A model generated the notes under the pieces. It ran no database searches. It saw only the letters and a list, made by a program, of their open reading frames with translations, and was not told the origin of the DNA. The position numbers were made by a program, and so were the translations under genes. From the IMG/VR virus record IMGVR_UViG_3300007640_003802, positions 1 through 22,230 of that record: a stretch of 22,230 nt of DNA; one strand, written 5' to 3'. Position 1 is the first letter of the stretch, and every line of letters starts with the position of its first letter. Below are positions 7,937 through 15,149 of the stretch, one piece after another. Source of the DNA: a virus.

Positions 7937-8402
7937 CGTCTGCCTTTCTGAGCCTGTTAACTAAGGAGTTTTTACTTCCGAATGATTTGCGAGGTTTGTA
8001 TACAAGGTTATCAGTGTTCACAACAGTTTTGACTTTCTTCTTTTCCTCTGCTATTATTGCGGCACTTTTTTTGATACCTTCTTCAATCCACTTGGTAATC
8101 AATACAAATTTTTTAGAAGAGTGAAGAAAACCCAGCGAGTAGATACGTTTATTCGCTGGGCTCTTTAGATAGTGAAGTAAAGCCTCTTCGCCATACTTCT
8201 TTATAACTTTGTTAGCAACCCTGATCTGTACTTGGTACTCGTCCCTATAGGACTTGTTCCAAAACTTAAACTCAAGACTGCCAACGTTTTCACGTTCACG
8301 CTTACGCATACATAACATCTCTGCTACGTACTGTGCAGCAGAACAAGGCTCACCTGTTGAGATGCTTTTGTACTTCTTCGTGTTGCTTTTTTGGTGATCC
8401 AT
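7917..8402 (-). CDS. uncharacterised basic protein
   Basis: No family is recognised. The 161-residue protein is strongly basic, most of all in its last 50 residues, which are rich in Lys and Arg and suggest nucleic acid binding. The first half contains TGEPCSAAQYVAEMLCMRKR and LEFKFWNKSYRDEYQ, which look like a folded, conserved core beginning near residue 16. The gene lies directly before the recombinase and overlaps it by 20 bases, so a replication or recombination accessory role is likely. The annotated ATG has no clear RBS and overlaps the upstream gene by 53 bases; the real start may be internal, though no second ATG occurs before residue 29. Confidence 0.65.
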   Translation of the reverse strand: MDHQKSNTKKYKSISTGEPCSAAQYVAEMLCMRKRERENVGSLEFKFWNKSYRDEYQVQIRVANKVIKKYGEEALLHYLKSPANKRIYSLGFLHSSKKFVLITKWIEEGIKKSAAIIAEEKKKVKTVVNTDNLVYKPRKSFGSKNSLVNRLRKADDGKKQN

Positions 8403-8856
8403 TCTTAAAAATCATGTGTTTAAGGTTTTCGGGCGTTAATACTCGCGTTCCTGTTTTTTGTTCAAGCTCTGAGATGGGCCATGTGTATTTAGAAATATCT
8501 AAACATGAACAGTCATCTCTTAGTAATCCAACAGTTAGTGTTTGAAACGATTGGGAGTGTGATCCGTCCATGGCTTGATCCTTTGCCATGCCACGCATTA
8601 CCACAACCCCATCAAGCCCATCTGGGTCTTCAAAGAAAACCTCTGCTGGTGCTCCAAACATGTGTAGCTCGACCTTTGTTATAAATAGATCATTATCCTC
8701 ACAATGCTTCTTCAAACGCAACCATGGGTTTTCAAAGCCTGGACGATCATAATCTCCGTACACTTTAGTCCCATCGTTTAAAGTAATCTGCCAGCTAATG
8801 TATAGCTTATTATAGCACAGATCCTCAAAGTATGGGTCAATGGATGTACATAGCAT
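8350..8856 (-). CDS. uncharacterised protein
   Basis: No family is recognised. The 168-residue protein begins MLCTSIDPYFEDLCYNK and looks like an alpha/beta domain: YISWQITLNDGTKVYGDYDRP suggests a beta hairpin, and LFITKVELHMFGAPAEVFFED another. The middle contains MRGMAKDQAMDGSHSQSFQ, and the C-terminus is charged (KKQHEEVQKHLNR). There is no signal peptide or membrane segment. The RBS AAGGAGT is optimal. The 53-base overlap with the next gene suggests coupled translation. Position at the head of the recombination block points to DNA metabolism, but no function can be given. Confidence 0.7.
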   Translation of the reverse strand: MLCTSIDPYFEDLCYNKLYISWQITLNDGTKVYGDYDRPGFENPWLRLKKHCEDNDLFITKVELHMFGAPAEVFFEDPDGLDGVVVMRGMAKDQAMDGSHSQSFQTLTVGLLRDDCSCLDISKYTWPISELEQKTGTRVLTPENLKHMIFKNGSPKKQHEEVQKHLNR

Positions 8857-8859
8857 ATT

Positions 8860-9180
8860 CTACTCCTTGATCCTATGAATTGCACTACGTAACTTACGAA
8901 TGTGACTCATTGTCTTAGGCTCTTTCTTTCTCTTATCGTCTGCCGCAGAAGACGCATTCTCAGTCATGATTACAACACCATACTCTTTATTTCTGGCATA
9001 TAGATCCATGTCTGTTGGCTTCTTAATAACCTCTGTCTTCTTATTTGCAGTAAGTGAATCACGATAAGCAGTTACAGCCTTTAGTGATCTTTCTAGCTCT
9101 TCGGATAGTTCCTCTGCTGACATCTTTAGATTCTCAGCAATGTATTCCTTATCTGAATTTGAAAGCGGTCCCTTCTTCAT
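8860..9180 (-). CDS. uncharacterised small basic protein
   Basis: The 106-residue protein is unrecognised. Its first 50 residues are predicted helical, with heptad-like Leu spacing (MSAEELSEELERSLKAVTAY). The C-terminal third is highly basic (KRKKEPKTMSHIRKLRSAIH). The first part resembles the short helix-turn-helix seen in small phage regulators (DKEYIAENLKMSAEELSEEL), but no confident DNA-binding motif can be assigned. GAGGAGT precedes the ATG by about seven bases. It is separated by one base from the upstream gene's stop and is clearly co-transcribed. Confidence 0.65.
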   Translation of the reverse strand: MKKGPLSNSDKEYIAENLKMSAEELSEELERSLKAVTAYRDSLTANKKTEVIKKPTDMDLYARNKEYGVVIMTENASSAADDKRKKEPKTMSHIRKLRSAIHRIKE

Positions 9181-9181
9181 A

Positions 9182-9523
9182 TCAAGAACTCCTCATTAAA
9201 AGTCTTCGGGCTTGAGTGTAGTACAATGTATTCTTGGTCTTTAGAAATTTCTCATAACGTTCATACGTCTTGGCATCAACCTTTCTAAACTTAAAAAGCT
9301 TTTGAGTCAGGTACTGCCTGGAATCTGTATGATGTGGATCAACCAATTCTCCACGGGCATACTTTACGAAATGATTTGTCTTACCGCTGGTGGTTACTAG
9401 CTTCACAACAGCTTGATCTTCCTTTTGGGTTGGCTTGCCATTCTTATCCAAGAAGACAATATCGGCAACATCTGGGTCTGGAAGATTTAGTCCCTTCAGG
9501 TCGTCTTCTGTTAGTCTATCCAT
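9182..9523 (-). CDS. uncharacterised protein
   Basis: The 113-residue protein is unrecognised. The N-terminus is acidic (MDRLTEDDLKGLNLPDPDVA), the middle holds likely beta strands (VVKLVTTSGKTNHFVKYARG), and the last 50 residues are basic and rich in Tyr and Lys (KTYERYEKFLKTKNTLYY). No signal, membrane segment or catalytic motif is visible. The gene overlaps the previous one by 13 bases, and a GGAG lies 11 bases before the ATG. It belongs to a run of small genes between the zinc-ribbon gene and the recombination block. Confidence 0.65.
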   Translation of the reverse strand: MDRLTEDDLKGLNLPDPDVADIVFLDKNGKPTQKEDQAVVKLVTTSGKTNHFVKYARGELVDPHHTDSRQYLTQKLFKFRKVDAKTYERYEKFLKTKNTLYYTQARRLLMRSS

Positions 9524-9762
9524 TCGTTAAGTTTCTCCATTTTTGCCTTAAGAATCCTAATCGCCTCTGCCTCGTTTACTGCATTAAATGAGAACTGAGC
9601 TTTTGTAGTAATACCATACTTTTCTAGCAGTCTGTTTCCAATAATCTCTGGCTCAAGTAGCCCATCATTATTCATCTTGCGAATGTCCACTTTCATTGTC
9701 ACAGTAACATTGTGTGGGCAGTCACGCCTAGCAATATGTTTTGACTCTTCATTCATCCCCAT
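9511..9762 (-). CDS. uncharacterised small protein
   Basis: The 83-residue protein (MGMNEESKHIARRDCPHN...) is unrecognised. A predicted beta strand (VTVTMKVDIRKM), a turn, and a C-terminal helix (AVNEAEAIRILKAKMEKLNEWI) suggest a small alpha/beta domain. The pattern of a basic strand followed by an amphipathic helix could bind nucleic acid or a partner, but nothing confirms it. ATG at 9762 is preferred with GGTGA about six bases upstream; TTG at 9768 overlaps the previous stop as TTGA but has its would-be RBS too close, and ATG at 9756 is also possible. Confidence 0.6.
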   Translation of the reverse strand: MGMNEESKHIARRDCPHNVTVTMKVDIRKMNNDGLLEPEIIGNRLLEKYGITTKAQFSFNAVNEAEAIRILKAKMEKLNEWID

Positions 9763-9764
9763 GA

Positions 9765-10112
9765 TCAATCACCATTCTTAATCCAGTTTAGCTTTTGCTG
9801 CGGAGTCATCTTATTGATTCTACACTGCTCCTGGCGAACCTTGCGTCTTTCCTGCTCTTTTGGATTATTAATGTTATCAGCAGCTTGTTTGTCTTGTAGC
9901 TCATAATGACCCATATTTTGGGTATTTCTGTCTGCTAGATGCTGAACAGTGCCAGGATCGCCTCTGACGAAAAAATTTGGGGGCGAGATAAACACCTTGA
10001 CTAGTTCGTTTTTCCCGCAGTGTGGGCATACGTGAACAGATGGTGCGTCGTGCGGCTGAAAGATCTCAGTATAGTAAGCACATTTCTCACATTCAAAATC
10101 ATACGTTGGCAT
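9765..10112 (-). CDS. FmdB-type zinc-ribbon protein
   Basis: The 115-residue protein begins MPTYDFECEKCAYYTEIFQP, the typical opening of FmdB/CxxC regulatory-type zinc ribbons, with Cys8, Cys11, Cys29 and Cys32 in two CxxC pairs. After a short strand (VKVFISPPNFFVRGD) the rest is hydrophilic and lysine/glutamine-rich, without a known domain. Members of the family are small metal-binding proteins of uncertain role, often annotated as putative regulators. The start at 10112 is chosen over the TTG at 10127 because AAGGAG lies seven bases upstream. The leader between this gene and phoH holds a perfect hairpin. Confidence 0.8.
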   Translation of the reverse strand: MPTYDFECEKCAYYTEIFQPHDAPSVHVCPHCGKNELVKVFISPPNFFVRGDPGTVQHLADRNTQNMGHYELQDKQAADNINNPKEQERRKVRQEQCRINKMTPQQKLNWIKNGD

Positions 10113-10133
10113 TTTGTTCTCCTTCAAATAATG

Positions 10134-10157
10134 GGAGGCTAACGGGTGCTAGCCTCC
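10134..10157 (-). terminator. intergenic hairpin between phoH and the zinc-ribbon gene
   Basis: A perfect 8-base inverted repeat (GGAGGCTA at 10134-10141 against TAGCCTCC at 10150-10157) with an 8-base loop lies about 30 bases after the phoH stop and about 20 bases before the next start. The transcript does not run into a U-tract after the stem (CATTATTTG follows), so it is a poor intrinsic terminator. It may be an RNA-processing or stability element, or a regulator of the next gene. Confidence 0.5.
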
Positions 10158-10187
10158 ACATAGTAATCAATCAGAATCTCTGTTTTT

Positions 10188-10868
10188 TCACAGGCGAGCA
10201 ATAATATCCGCAATAATTTTATTACGCACAATATCTGTTGGAGTTAATCTACATAGAGAAACCCCATTAATGTCTGACAGTCTGTACATACAATCATCAA
10301 GACCACCAATACAATTTTCTGGTAGGTCTGTCTGAGTAACGTCGCCATTAATAACAGCCTTGGAATCAATTCCAATTCGTGTTAAAAACATCTTAATTTG
10401 TTCATATGTCGCATTCTGTGCTTCGTCTAGTATCATAAATGTTTTGTGGAAATTTCTACCACGCATATATTCTAGCGGACAAAGCTCAATAATGTTCTTA
10501 GACTTAGCCATGTTAAAAGTATCTGGGGTCAGATATAGCTTCATTTCCTCAATAATTGGAATTAGGTATGGCAAAATCTTTTCCGTAAGTGTCCCTGGCA
10601 AAAACCCAAGACCGCGACCAGACTCTACCACTGGTCTTGTGATTACGATCTTATCAATCCTTTCCTCTAGCAAATACTGACAAGCCAAGCCCACTGATAA
10701 TGCAGTCTTACCAGAACCGGCAGGACCACTACAGAATGTAACGTCAGAATTATTCATTGCTTTGATATAATCTGCTTGGTTACGGCTTTTTGGCTTGAGT
10801 ACTTTCTTTGTTGGTGGAGCCTTTTTCTTTGCAGGAGTTAAAGGCGTTAGCGGTTTTTTTCTTGACAT
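10188..10868 (-). CDS. phoH: PhoH-like ATPase
   Basis: The 226-residue protein has the single RecA-like ATPase domain of the PhoH family: RNQADYIKAMNN, Walker A GPAGSGKT (48-55), KIVITRPVVESGRGLGFLPG (73-92), PLEYMRGRNF and the Walker B stretch FMILDEAQNAT (Asp148 and Glu149). The residues after Walker B, with INGDVTQTDLP, are also typical. PhoH proteins are common in phages; they bind ATP and may act on RNA, but their phage role is not settled. The N-terminal 30 residues are Lys/Pro-rich. The RBS AAGGTG lies seven bases before the ATG. A hairpin follows the gene. Confidence 0.92.
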   Translation of the reverse strand: MSRKKPLTPLTPAKKKAPPTKKVLKPKSRNQADYIKAMNNSDVTFCSGPAGSGKTALSVGLACQYLLEERIDKIVITRPVVESGRGLGFLPGTLTEKILPYLIPIIEEMKLYLTPDTFNMAKSKNIIELCPLEYMRGRNFHKTFMILDEAQNATYEQIKMFLTRIGIDSKAVINGDVTQTDLPENCIGGLDDCMYRLSDINGVSLCRLTPTDIVRNKIIADIIARL

Positions 10869-10882
10869 GTTTTGTCACCTTC

Positions 10883-11851
10883 TTAGGATGTTGTAAAATC
10901 ATTGTTTTTGTTTTCGTAGGTTAATGTAATACTAGCATTTGAACCTCCCGCGTCTGCTCCGCTTTCTGAGAAATCTGATAGATAATTTTTAGCCCCAAGG
11001 TTAAAAGTAAAATCAGAGGTAACAATAGCAATAGATTTATTATCTGCTAATTCACTAGCTGGTGAATCCTTGCCAATATCAAATGTGGCAAAGTTATCAC
11101 GTTTCAGACCAGTAAAAGAACATGAAATTCCTACTGGCATCTGTAGGAAAAAGTAATCATTTACATTCTCATCTGCATCATATCCAGACCATGGGCTTCC
11201 ATAGTTAACAATATTAGTGTATGTAAACGTGAGTTGAATATTGATTTCCTGTATACCGTAGACAGTTTGGCTATCAACCTCTAAACCATTAGTAAATGCC
11301 GTGGTAACTTCAGAAGGTAATGTAGATGATAGAATATCTATGTATTTTCTTCGTAGTGTAGTTGCTGATTGTGGTGATGTTGGTAGCCCTGAAGCACCAC
11401 TAGTTCCGTACTTTGCTATTCTTGACTCTAGTGTAATCTCTTCTGTAAGAGATCCCTGTGCGGTCATGGAATAGGATATGGAAGTTATTCTACATTTATA
11501 GTATGTTACAGTAGTGTATGACCCAGAATTGCCGATGTTAGAAGTATCATCTTGACCATAAACGATTGCTATATCTTTTGTGGCGAATGTACCTTTATCA
11601 TAGCCAATATCTGCTATTACGTGACTTGCACATGGATGGAATAGACTATCTCCAGAAGAAAGAACTCTACTGATGTTTATAGTATGAGTCTTATCTTTGG
11701 TTTCATAGATAAATTTTTGATAGTGCCTGCCCTCGTCTGACTGAAATACCCTATCAATACTAGAGCTAACACCGACAGACTGAACACCATTTAAGAATGC
11801 TCCATCTACAGCAACGGCCTTACAGGCCCAAAAGATACGATCATTAGCCAT
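10883..11851 (-). CDS. probable phage structural protein, tail-tube-like
   Basis: The 322-residue protein is rich in Ser, Thr, Gly and Asn, low in charge, and predicted to be almost all beta, as expected of a virion protein. The segment YYKCRITSISYSMTAQGSLT followed by EEITLESRI (about 120-150) resembles the turn seen in tail tube proteins of contractile and long-tailed phages; the opening SVGVSSSIDRVFQSDEGRHY and the C-terminal SNASITLTYEN fit a beta-sandwich tube subunit. No signal or membrane segment is present. The gene lies alone between phoH and dut, away from any visible structural module. The structural call is fairly safe; tail tube is a guess. The RBS is weak. Confidence 0.5.
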   Translation of the reverse strand: MANDRIFWACKAVAVDGAFLNGVQSVGVSSSIDRVFQSDEGRHYQKFIYETKDKTHTINISRVLSSGDSLFHPCASHVIADIGYDKGTFATKDIAIVYGQDDTSNIGNSGSYTTVTYYKCRITSISYSMTAQGSLTEEITLESRIAKYGTSGASGLPTSPQSATTLRRKYIDILSSTLPSEVTTAFTNGLEVDSQTVYGIQEINIQLTFTYTNIVNYGSPWSGYDADENVNDYFFLQMPVGISCSFTGLKRDNFATFDIGKDSPASELADNKSIAIVTSDFTFNLGAKNYLSDFSESGADAGGSNASITLTYENKNNDFTTS

Positions 11852-11853
11852 GC

Positions 11854-12327
11854 TTAACGTCCAGTACTGCCAAAGCCCCCGGTCCCACGATCAGATTCAT
11901 CCATAGAAGTGACCTCACCAATAGATACACATCCAATAGCCTGAACAAGAAGTTGTGCGATTCTATCGCCAATTTCTATTACTACTGGCTCATCTCCATG
12001 ATTCTGTAGAACAACGCAAACCTCGCCTCTGTATCCAGAGTCAACAACCCCAGCAAGTGTGTCGATGCCCTTCTTAACTGCCAATCCAGACCTGGGCCAA
12101 ATGAGCCCAACATAACCAGAAGGTATGCCAAGCACAAGCCCAGTTTTTACCATGGCTCTTTTACCTGGATCAATTACTAAATCCTGCACAGAACAAAGAT
12201 CATAACCAGCATCATCTGGGTTTGATTTTCTTGGCATTTGTGCCGTCTTAATAAGTCTTAAGACTTTTAGTTCAGTATTTGTAGACGTTGGAACAACAGT
12301 AACACCATGTGAAAAAATGTTTGTCAT
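11854..12327 (-). CDS. dut: dUTP diphosphatase, trimeric Dut family
   Basis: All five signature motifs of trimeric dUTPases are present in the 157-residue protein: DDAGYDL (38-44), WPRSGLA (77-83), GVVDSGYRGEV (93-103, with the conserved Asp96 and Tyr99), GDRIAQLLV (120-128) and RGTGGFGSTGR (147-157), whose Phe-containing tail closes over the base. The enzyme hydrolyses dUTP to dUMP and pyrophosphate, keeping uracil out of DNA and supplying dUMP for thymidylate synthesis. Its first 20 residues extend before the usual beginning of the fold. AAAGGA lies six bases before the ATG. It directly follows the ribonucleotide reductase gene, so the two are probably co-transcribed. Confidence 0.95.
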   Translation of the reverse strand: MTNIFSHGVTVVPTSTNTELKVLRLIKTAQMPRKSNPDDAGYDLCSVQDLVIDPGKRAMVKTGLVLGIPSGYVGLIWPRSGLAVKKGIDTLAGVVDSGYRGEVCVVLQNHGDEPVVIEIGDRIAQLLVQAIGCVSIGEVTSMDESDRGTGGFGSTGR

Positions 12328-12344
12328 AAAGTCCTTTCTTATGT

Positions 12345-14543
12345 TTATCTAATTTCGCAGCTTCCACCTGAGCAAGCCCATTCCTGTTCTGCTTTGACGT
12401 TGTTTTCCTCTTCGATTACTTCTGTATAATCAACGTCTGTATACTCTCTCCGCATGTCAACCCATTCTTTCCATACGAATACATCCTTCATGCAGTATGT
12501 TAGCATCTTTAGGTCGCCATTCATGTACTTATCAGCAAAACGTTGGCATCGCTCCAGATACTCCTGCTTGTCTTTGCCCTTAATCTTTTGACCAAAGCCA
12601 AGCAGACTATCGCAGGCTGCCCATAGATTATCCTCAAACAATCTTAGGCCAACTTCAATAAGACCGCTAACAAAAAGTGAAGCATCACCATAACGTTGTA
12701 CCTGTTCAGTTGGCAGATAGACAGTAGTGAATGGTGCTTGTGCATAATCTTTATCACCAGCAATTGGAAGTAGCGACACACCACAGAAATACTGTCTGTT
12801 GTCATACAGGAAGTTTGTAACTTCTTCCCATTCATCTGGCTTTACATTGATAGTGTTGGAAACATTGTGAACAAGCCACTTCTGAGTGCATAGCTCAGGA
12901 TTAGTACCATTTACAACCCAGCTCTGCTGTGTGCTTTTCACATAGTTTAACAAGTCTACAGCATCAAGCTGATTCTTGGTCTTTGACCCGTCTGGAACCT
13001 CAACACAGAATGATACAACATCATCTGAGTCGTTATTTGACCATACGCTTTCTTCACAAGCTCTTGGGTTCTTGCCTCTGAAGTGCTGATAAATTGGTTC
13101 CATCTTGTTGGCCTGAACGCGACGAATGTAACGCTTGGCGTGATGTGGGTGAATACCAGACGATGTTCCAAGAATACAACTGGAAGTGCCTTCTGGCTTA
13201 ACACATGTTGTACGTGCCGCTTGGTTAATACCAATAAGATGGGCAACCTCCTCGTTGGTTTCTCTTACTATTGTAGCACCACGCTTCTGAATTTCTGGAT
13301 CTAGACAGATCTCATGTTGTTCCATGATACCAGTCATTGAAACACCAAGCAGTGCTTCTCTGGCGATAATACGCTCAGATACTTCACCCAGATATGGGAA
13401 AGTACTAAATCCAGCTTGAAGTGTACCAATGATAGCAGCAGACACGCAAGCATCATAAAAGTCTTGCTCTGTCTTGACCTTGGCACAGTTAATAGTTGAC
13501 AGATTACATGCCTGCCAACCAGTTTCTCCGGTCTTTTCATCAACAGGCCACATGCCAATCTCAACGCATGGATTAACAATAAGCTCAGTTGAGTCTGACC
13601 AAATAAACCCAGGCTCTCCAAATTCCTTAACAGAACTCATTAGTTCTGAAAATTCTTCCAGAGTGGTTTTATCTCTTAGCAAGAGAGCAGAATTGTTAGA
13701 TCTACCTCTTTGTGGATTTTCTATAAACCAATTTCCTGTCTTAGCCTTTGCCATTTCTTCGTCATCCGGCGAGAACACGCAGATAGTTGCACTCCTACGA
13801 ACCCCACCGCTAATAACAGCATCAGCAGCGTACATAACAATATCATATGCATCAACCGACTTTAGTCGATCACCTCCGTTTTTAATAACTCTCTCAAAAA
13901 CTTTTTTGATGTTGTTTAAAGCCTTTTTAAGCGGTTCTGGTCCCGGTGCTTTTCCTCCACTTGATTTGAGTAGTGATCCAGCGGGTCTAATCTGTGAATA
14001 ATCAAACGTAACATTCTTAGCATTATAACCTGGAAACAACTCGCAATCATCAAAATAACTGCTAACAAGAACCCCAACTGCATCTGACCATCCTTCTATT
14101 GAGTCTTCTATAACGAACTTCTTTGAGCCGCTCTTGCTCTTTACGAAATTTGGTAGTTTTCCTACGTGATGTGTTTGTACTGAAAACCCAGTGCCACATC
14201 CGCATAGCAGGAGATACATACACTCCTGAAAAAATCGTGGCCTATCGGCGTATGAGGCAATACAATTGTAAATACGTGCGTTATGCTTGAACACAGGGCT
14301 GCCACCAAACTGTAACGCTCTCTGTGATCCTAGAATCTTTTTCTTTTTCATGTCATCATAAGCACGATTGATAAGATCAGCAATCTTACCATCAGCATCC
14401 TGCTCTGGACTAGCATATGCGTCCAGCATCATCTGGCGAACGCGATCAACTGCTTCCTGCCACGTTTCGCGTCTCTTCTTTTCTGGAATCCATCGGGCAT
14501 ACTTAGATACAAAAGTGTAGTTCATCAATGATTTTAGTGACAT
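12345..14543 (-). CDS. class II (adenosylcobalamin-dependent) ribonucleoside-triphosphate reductase, monomeric type
   Basis: The 732 residues match the length and layout of the monomeric B12-dependent reductase of Lactobacillus (about 739). Cys94 in NARIYNCIASY, Cys326 in NPCVEIG with Asn324 and Glu328, and Cys347 in WQACNLSTINC form the active-site set: Cys326 the thiyl cysteine, Cys94 and Cys347 the disulfide pair. SGGVRRSA (245-252) is the family motif before the radical loop, and the C-terminal Cys724 and Cys729 (CSGGSC) match the swinging re-reduction pair. No class I metal-binding residues or class III glycyl-radical tail are seen. It converts NTPs to dNTPs without oxygen but needs host cobalamin. 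An AAGGAG sits about 11 bases before the ATG. Confidence 0.93.
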   Translation of the reverse strand: MSLKSLMNYTFVSKYARWIPEKKRRETWQEAVDRVRQMMLDAYASPEQDADGKIADLINRAYDDMKKKKILGSQRALQFGGSPVFKHNARIYNCIASYADRPRFFQECMYLLLCGCGTGFSVQTHHVGKLPNFVKSKSGSKKFVIEDSIEGWSDAVGVLVSSYFDDCELFPGYNAKNVTFDYSQIRPAGSLLKSSGGKAPGPEPLKKALNNIKKVFERVIKNGGDRLKSVDAYDIVMYAADAVISGGVRRSATICVFSPDDEEMAKAKTGNWFIENPQRGRSNNSALLLRDKTTLEEFSELMSSVKEFGEPGFIWSDSTELIVNPCVEIGMWPVDEKTGETGWQACNLSTINCAKVKTEQDFYDACVSAAIIGTLQAGFSTFPYLGEVSERIIAREALLGVSMTGIMEQHEICLDPEIQKRGATIVRETNEEVAHLIGINQAARTTCVKPEGTSSCILGTSSGIHPHHAKRYIRRVQANKMEPIYQHFRGKNPRACEESVWSNNDSDDVVSFCVEVPDGSKTKNQLDAVDLLNYVKSTQQSWVVNGTNPELCTQKWLVHNVSNTINVKPDEWEEVTNFLYDNRQYFCGVSLLPIAGDKDYAQAPFTTVYLPTEQVQRYGDASLFVSGLIEVGLRLFEDNLWAACDSLLGFGQKIKGKDKQEYLERCQRFADKYMNGDLKMLTYCMKDVFVWKEWVDMRREYTDVDYTEVIEEENNVKAEQEWACSGGSCEIR

Positions 14544-14549
14544 GGATTC

Positions 14550-14735
14550 CTATTCTCCTTCATTTATCTTGTTCTTCTTTAAAATAACGGTTGCGTCATC
14601 AACCTTAAATGTTATACGAACCGTTTGACCATCATCTTCGACATCTATATTATCAACGATTGTCTTCACTTTGTCAACCATTTCTTTTTCGATGCCGAAG
14701 TGCTTACAAATAGACTTGATTAATCTTTCAATCAT
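14550..14735 (-). CDS. uncharacterised small protein
   Basis: The 61-residue protein is unrecognised. An N-terminal amphipathic helix (MIERLIKSICKHFGIEKEMV) is followed by two likely beta strands (VRITFKVDDATVILKKN). It sits just before the ribonucleotide reductase and its ATG overlaps the preceding stop by one base (TAATG), so it is translated as part of the same operon. The RBS GGAAAAGGA is good. A role tied to RNR is possible from position only. Confidence 0.6.
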   Translation of the reverse strand: MIERLIKSICKHFGIEKEMVDKVKTIVDNIDVEDDGQTVRITFKVDDATVILKKNKINEGE

Positions 14736-15052
14736 TATTCCTTTTCCTTATTCATGGATTCCCATCTGCGTATCATCGTGTCAAATTTCTCTACAATAAG
14801 ATTGTTGATTGTCAATTTGCAGTCTAAGACATTCTCTTCGATTTTGTCTATCTTTATTTCTAGTTTTGATTCTATTGAAGTAACTTTTGACTCAAGAGAG
14901 CTTAATCTTTTGCTGAAAGCATCGTTCACTTTTGACTCCAAAACTATAATCTGCTTGCCCATAGAAATAATCTGCAACGACACCCATGCCACGAATGGTA
15001 TGAAGGCTAATCCTAAACCTTCTAGTATTGAATGTGCTGATTCCCATGTCAT
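14735..15052 (-). CDS. small membrane-anchored coiled-coil protein
   Basis: The 105-residue protein has one hydrophobic segment near the N-terminus (about residues 9-32, LEGLGLAFIPFVAWVSLQII) followed by a long coiled-coil-like stretch (35-95: heptad-spaced Leu/Ile/Val in ALVLESKV- and SSLESKVTSIESKL-like repeats) and a basic tail. The layout suggests an inner-membrane protein with a cytoplasmic or periplasmic rod. Similar small anchored coiled coils occur as phage holin partners or spanin-like proteins, but nothing confirms that here. It overlaps the next gene by one base, and GGAA precedes its start. Confidence 0.6.
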   Translation of the reverse strand: MTWESAHSILEGLGLAFIPFVAWVSLQIISMGKQIIVLESKVNDAFSKRLSSLESKVTSIESKLEIKIDKIEENVLDCKLTINNLIVEKFDTMIRRWESMNKEKE

Positions 15053-15097
15053 TTTAAATATTCCGTTCTGTTGTGTGTGATTGTGTGATTAAGGAAG

Positions 15098-15127
15098 GGC
15101 ATGGGGAAGAAATGCCTCCCCCATGCC
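15098..15127 (-). terminator. probable terminator hairpin after the putative virion protein gene
   Basis: A perfect 9-base inverted repeat, GGCATGGGG (15098-15106) against CCCCATGCC (15119-15127), with a 12-base loop, lies about 25 bases after the stop of the putative structural gene on the transcribed strand. The bases after the stem are pyrimidine-rich (CTTCCTTAATC) rather than a clean U-tract, so termination may be partial. A tandem 8-base repeat, GTGTGATT at 15075-15082 and 15083-15090, follows. Confidence 0.6.
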
Positions 15128-15149
15128 TAAAATCTAACCTTGCTAACTA

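Noticed and set aside
13474-14001. Long plus-strand open frame of 175 codons
   Set aside because: It lies wholly opposite the ribonucleotide reductase, whose catalytic motifs are intact, and the predicted peptide has no recognisable features.
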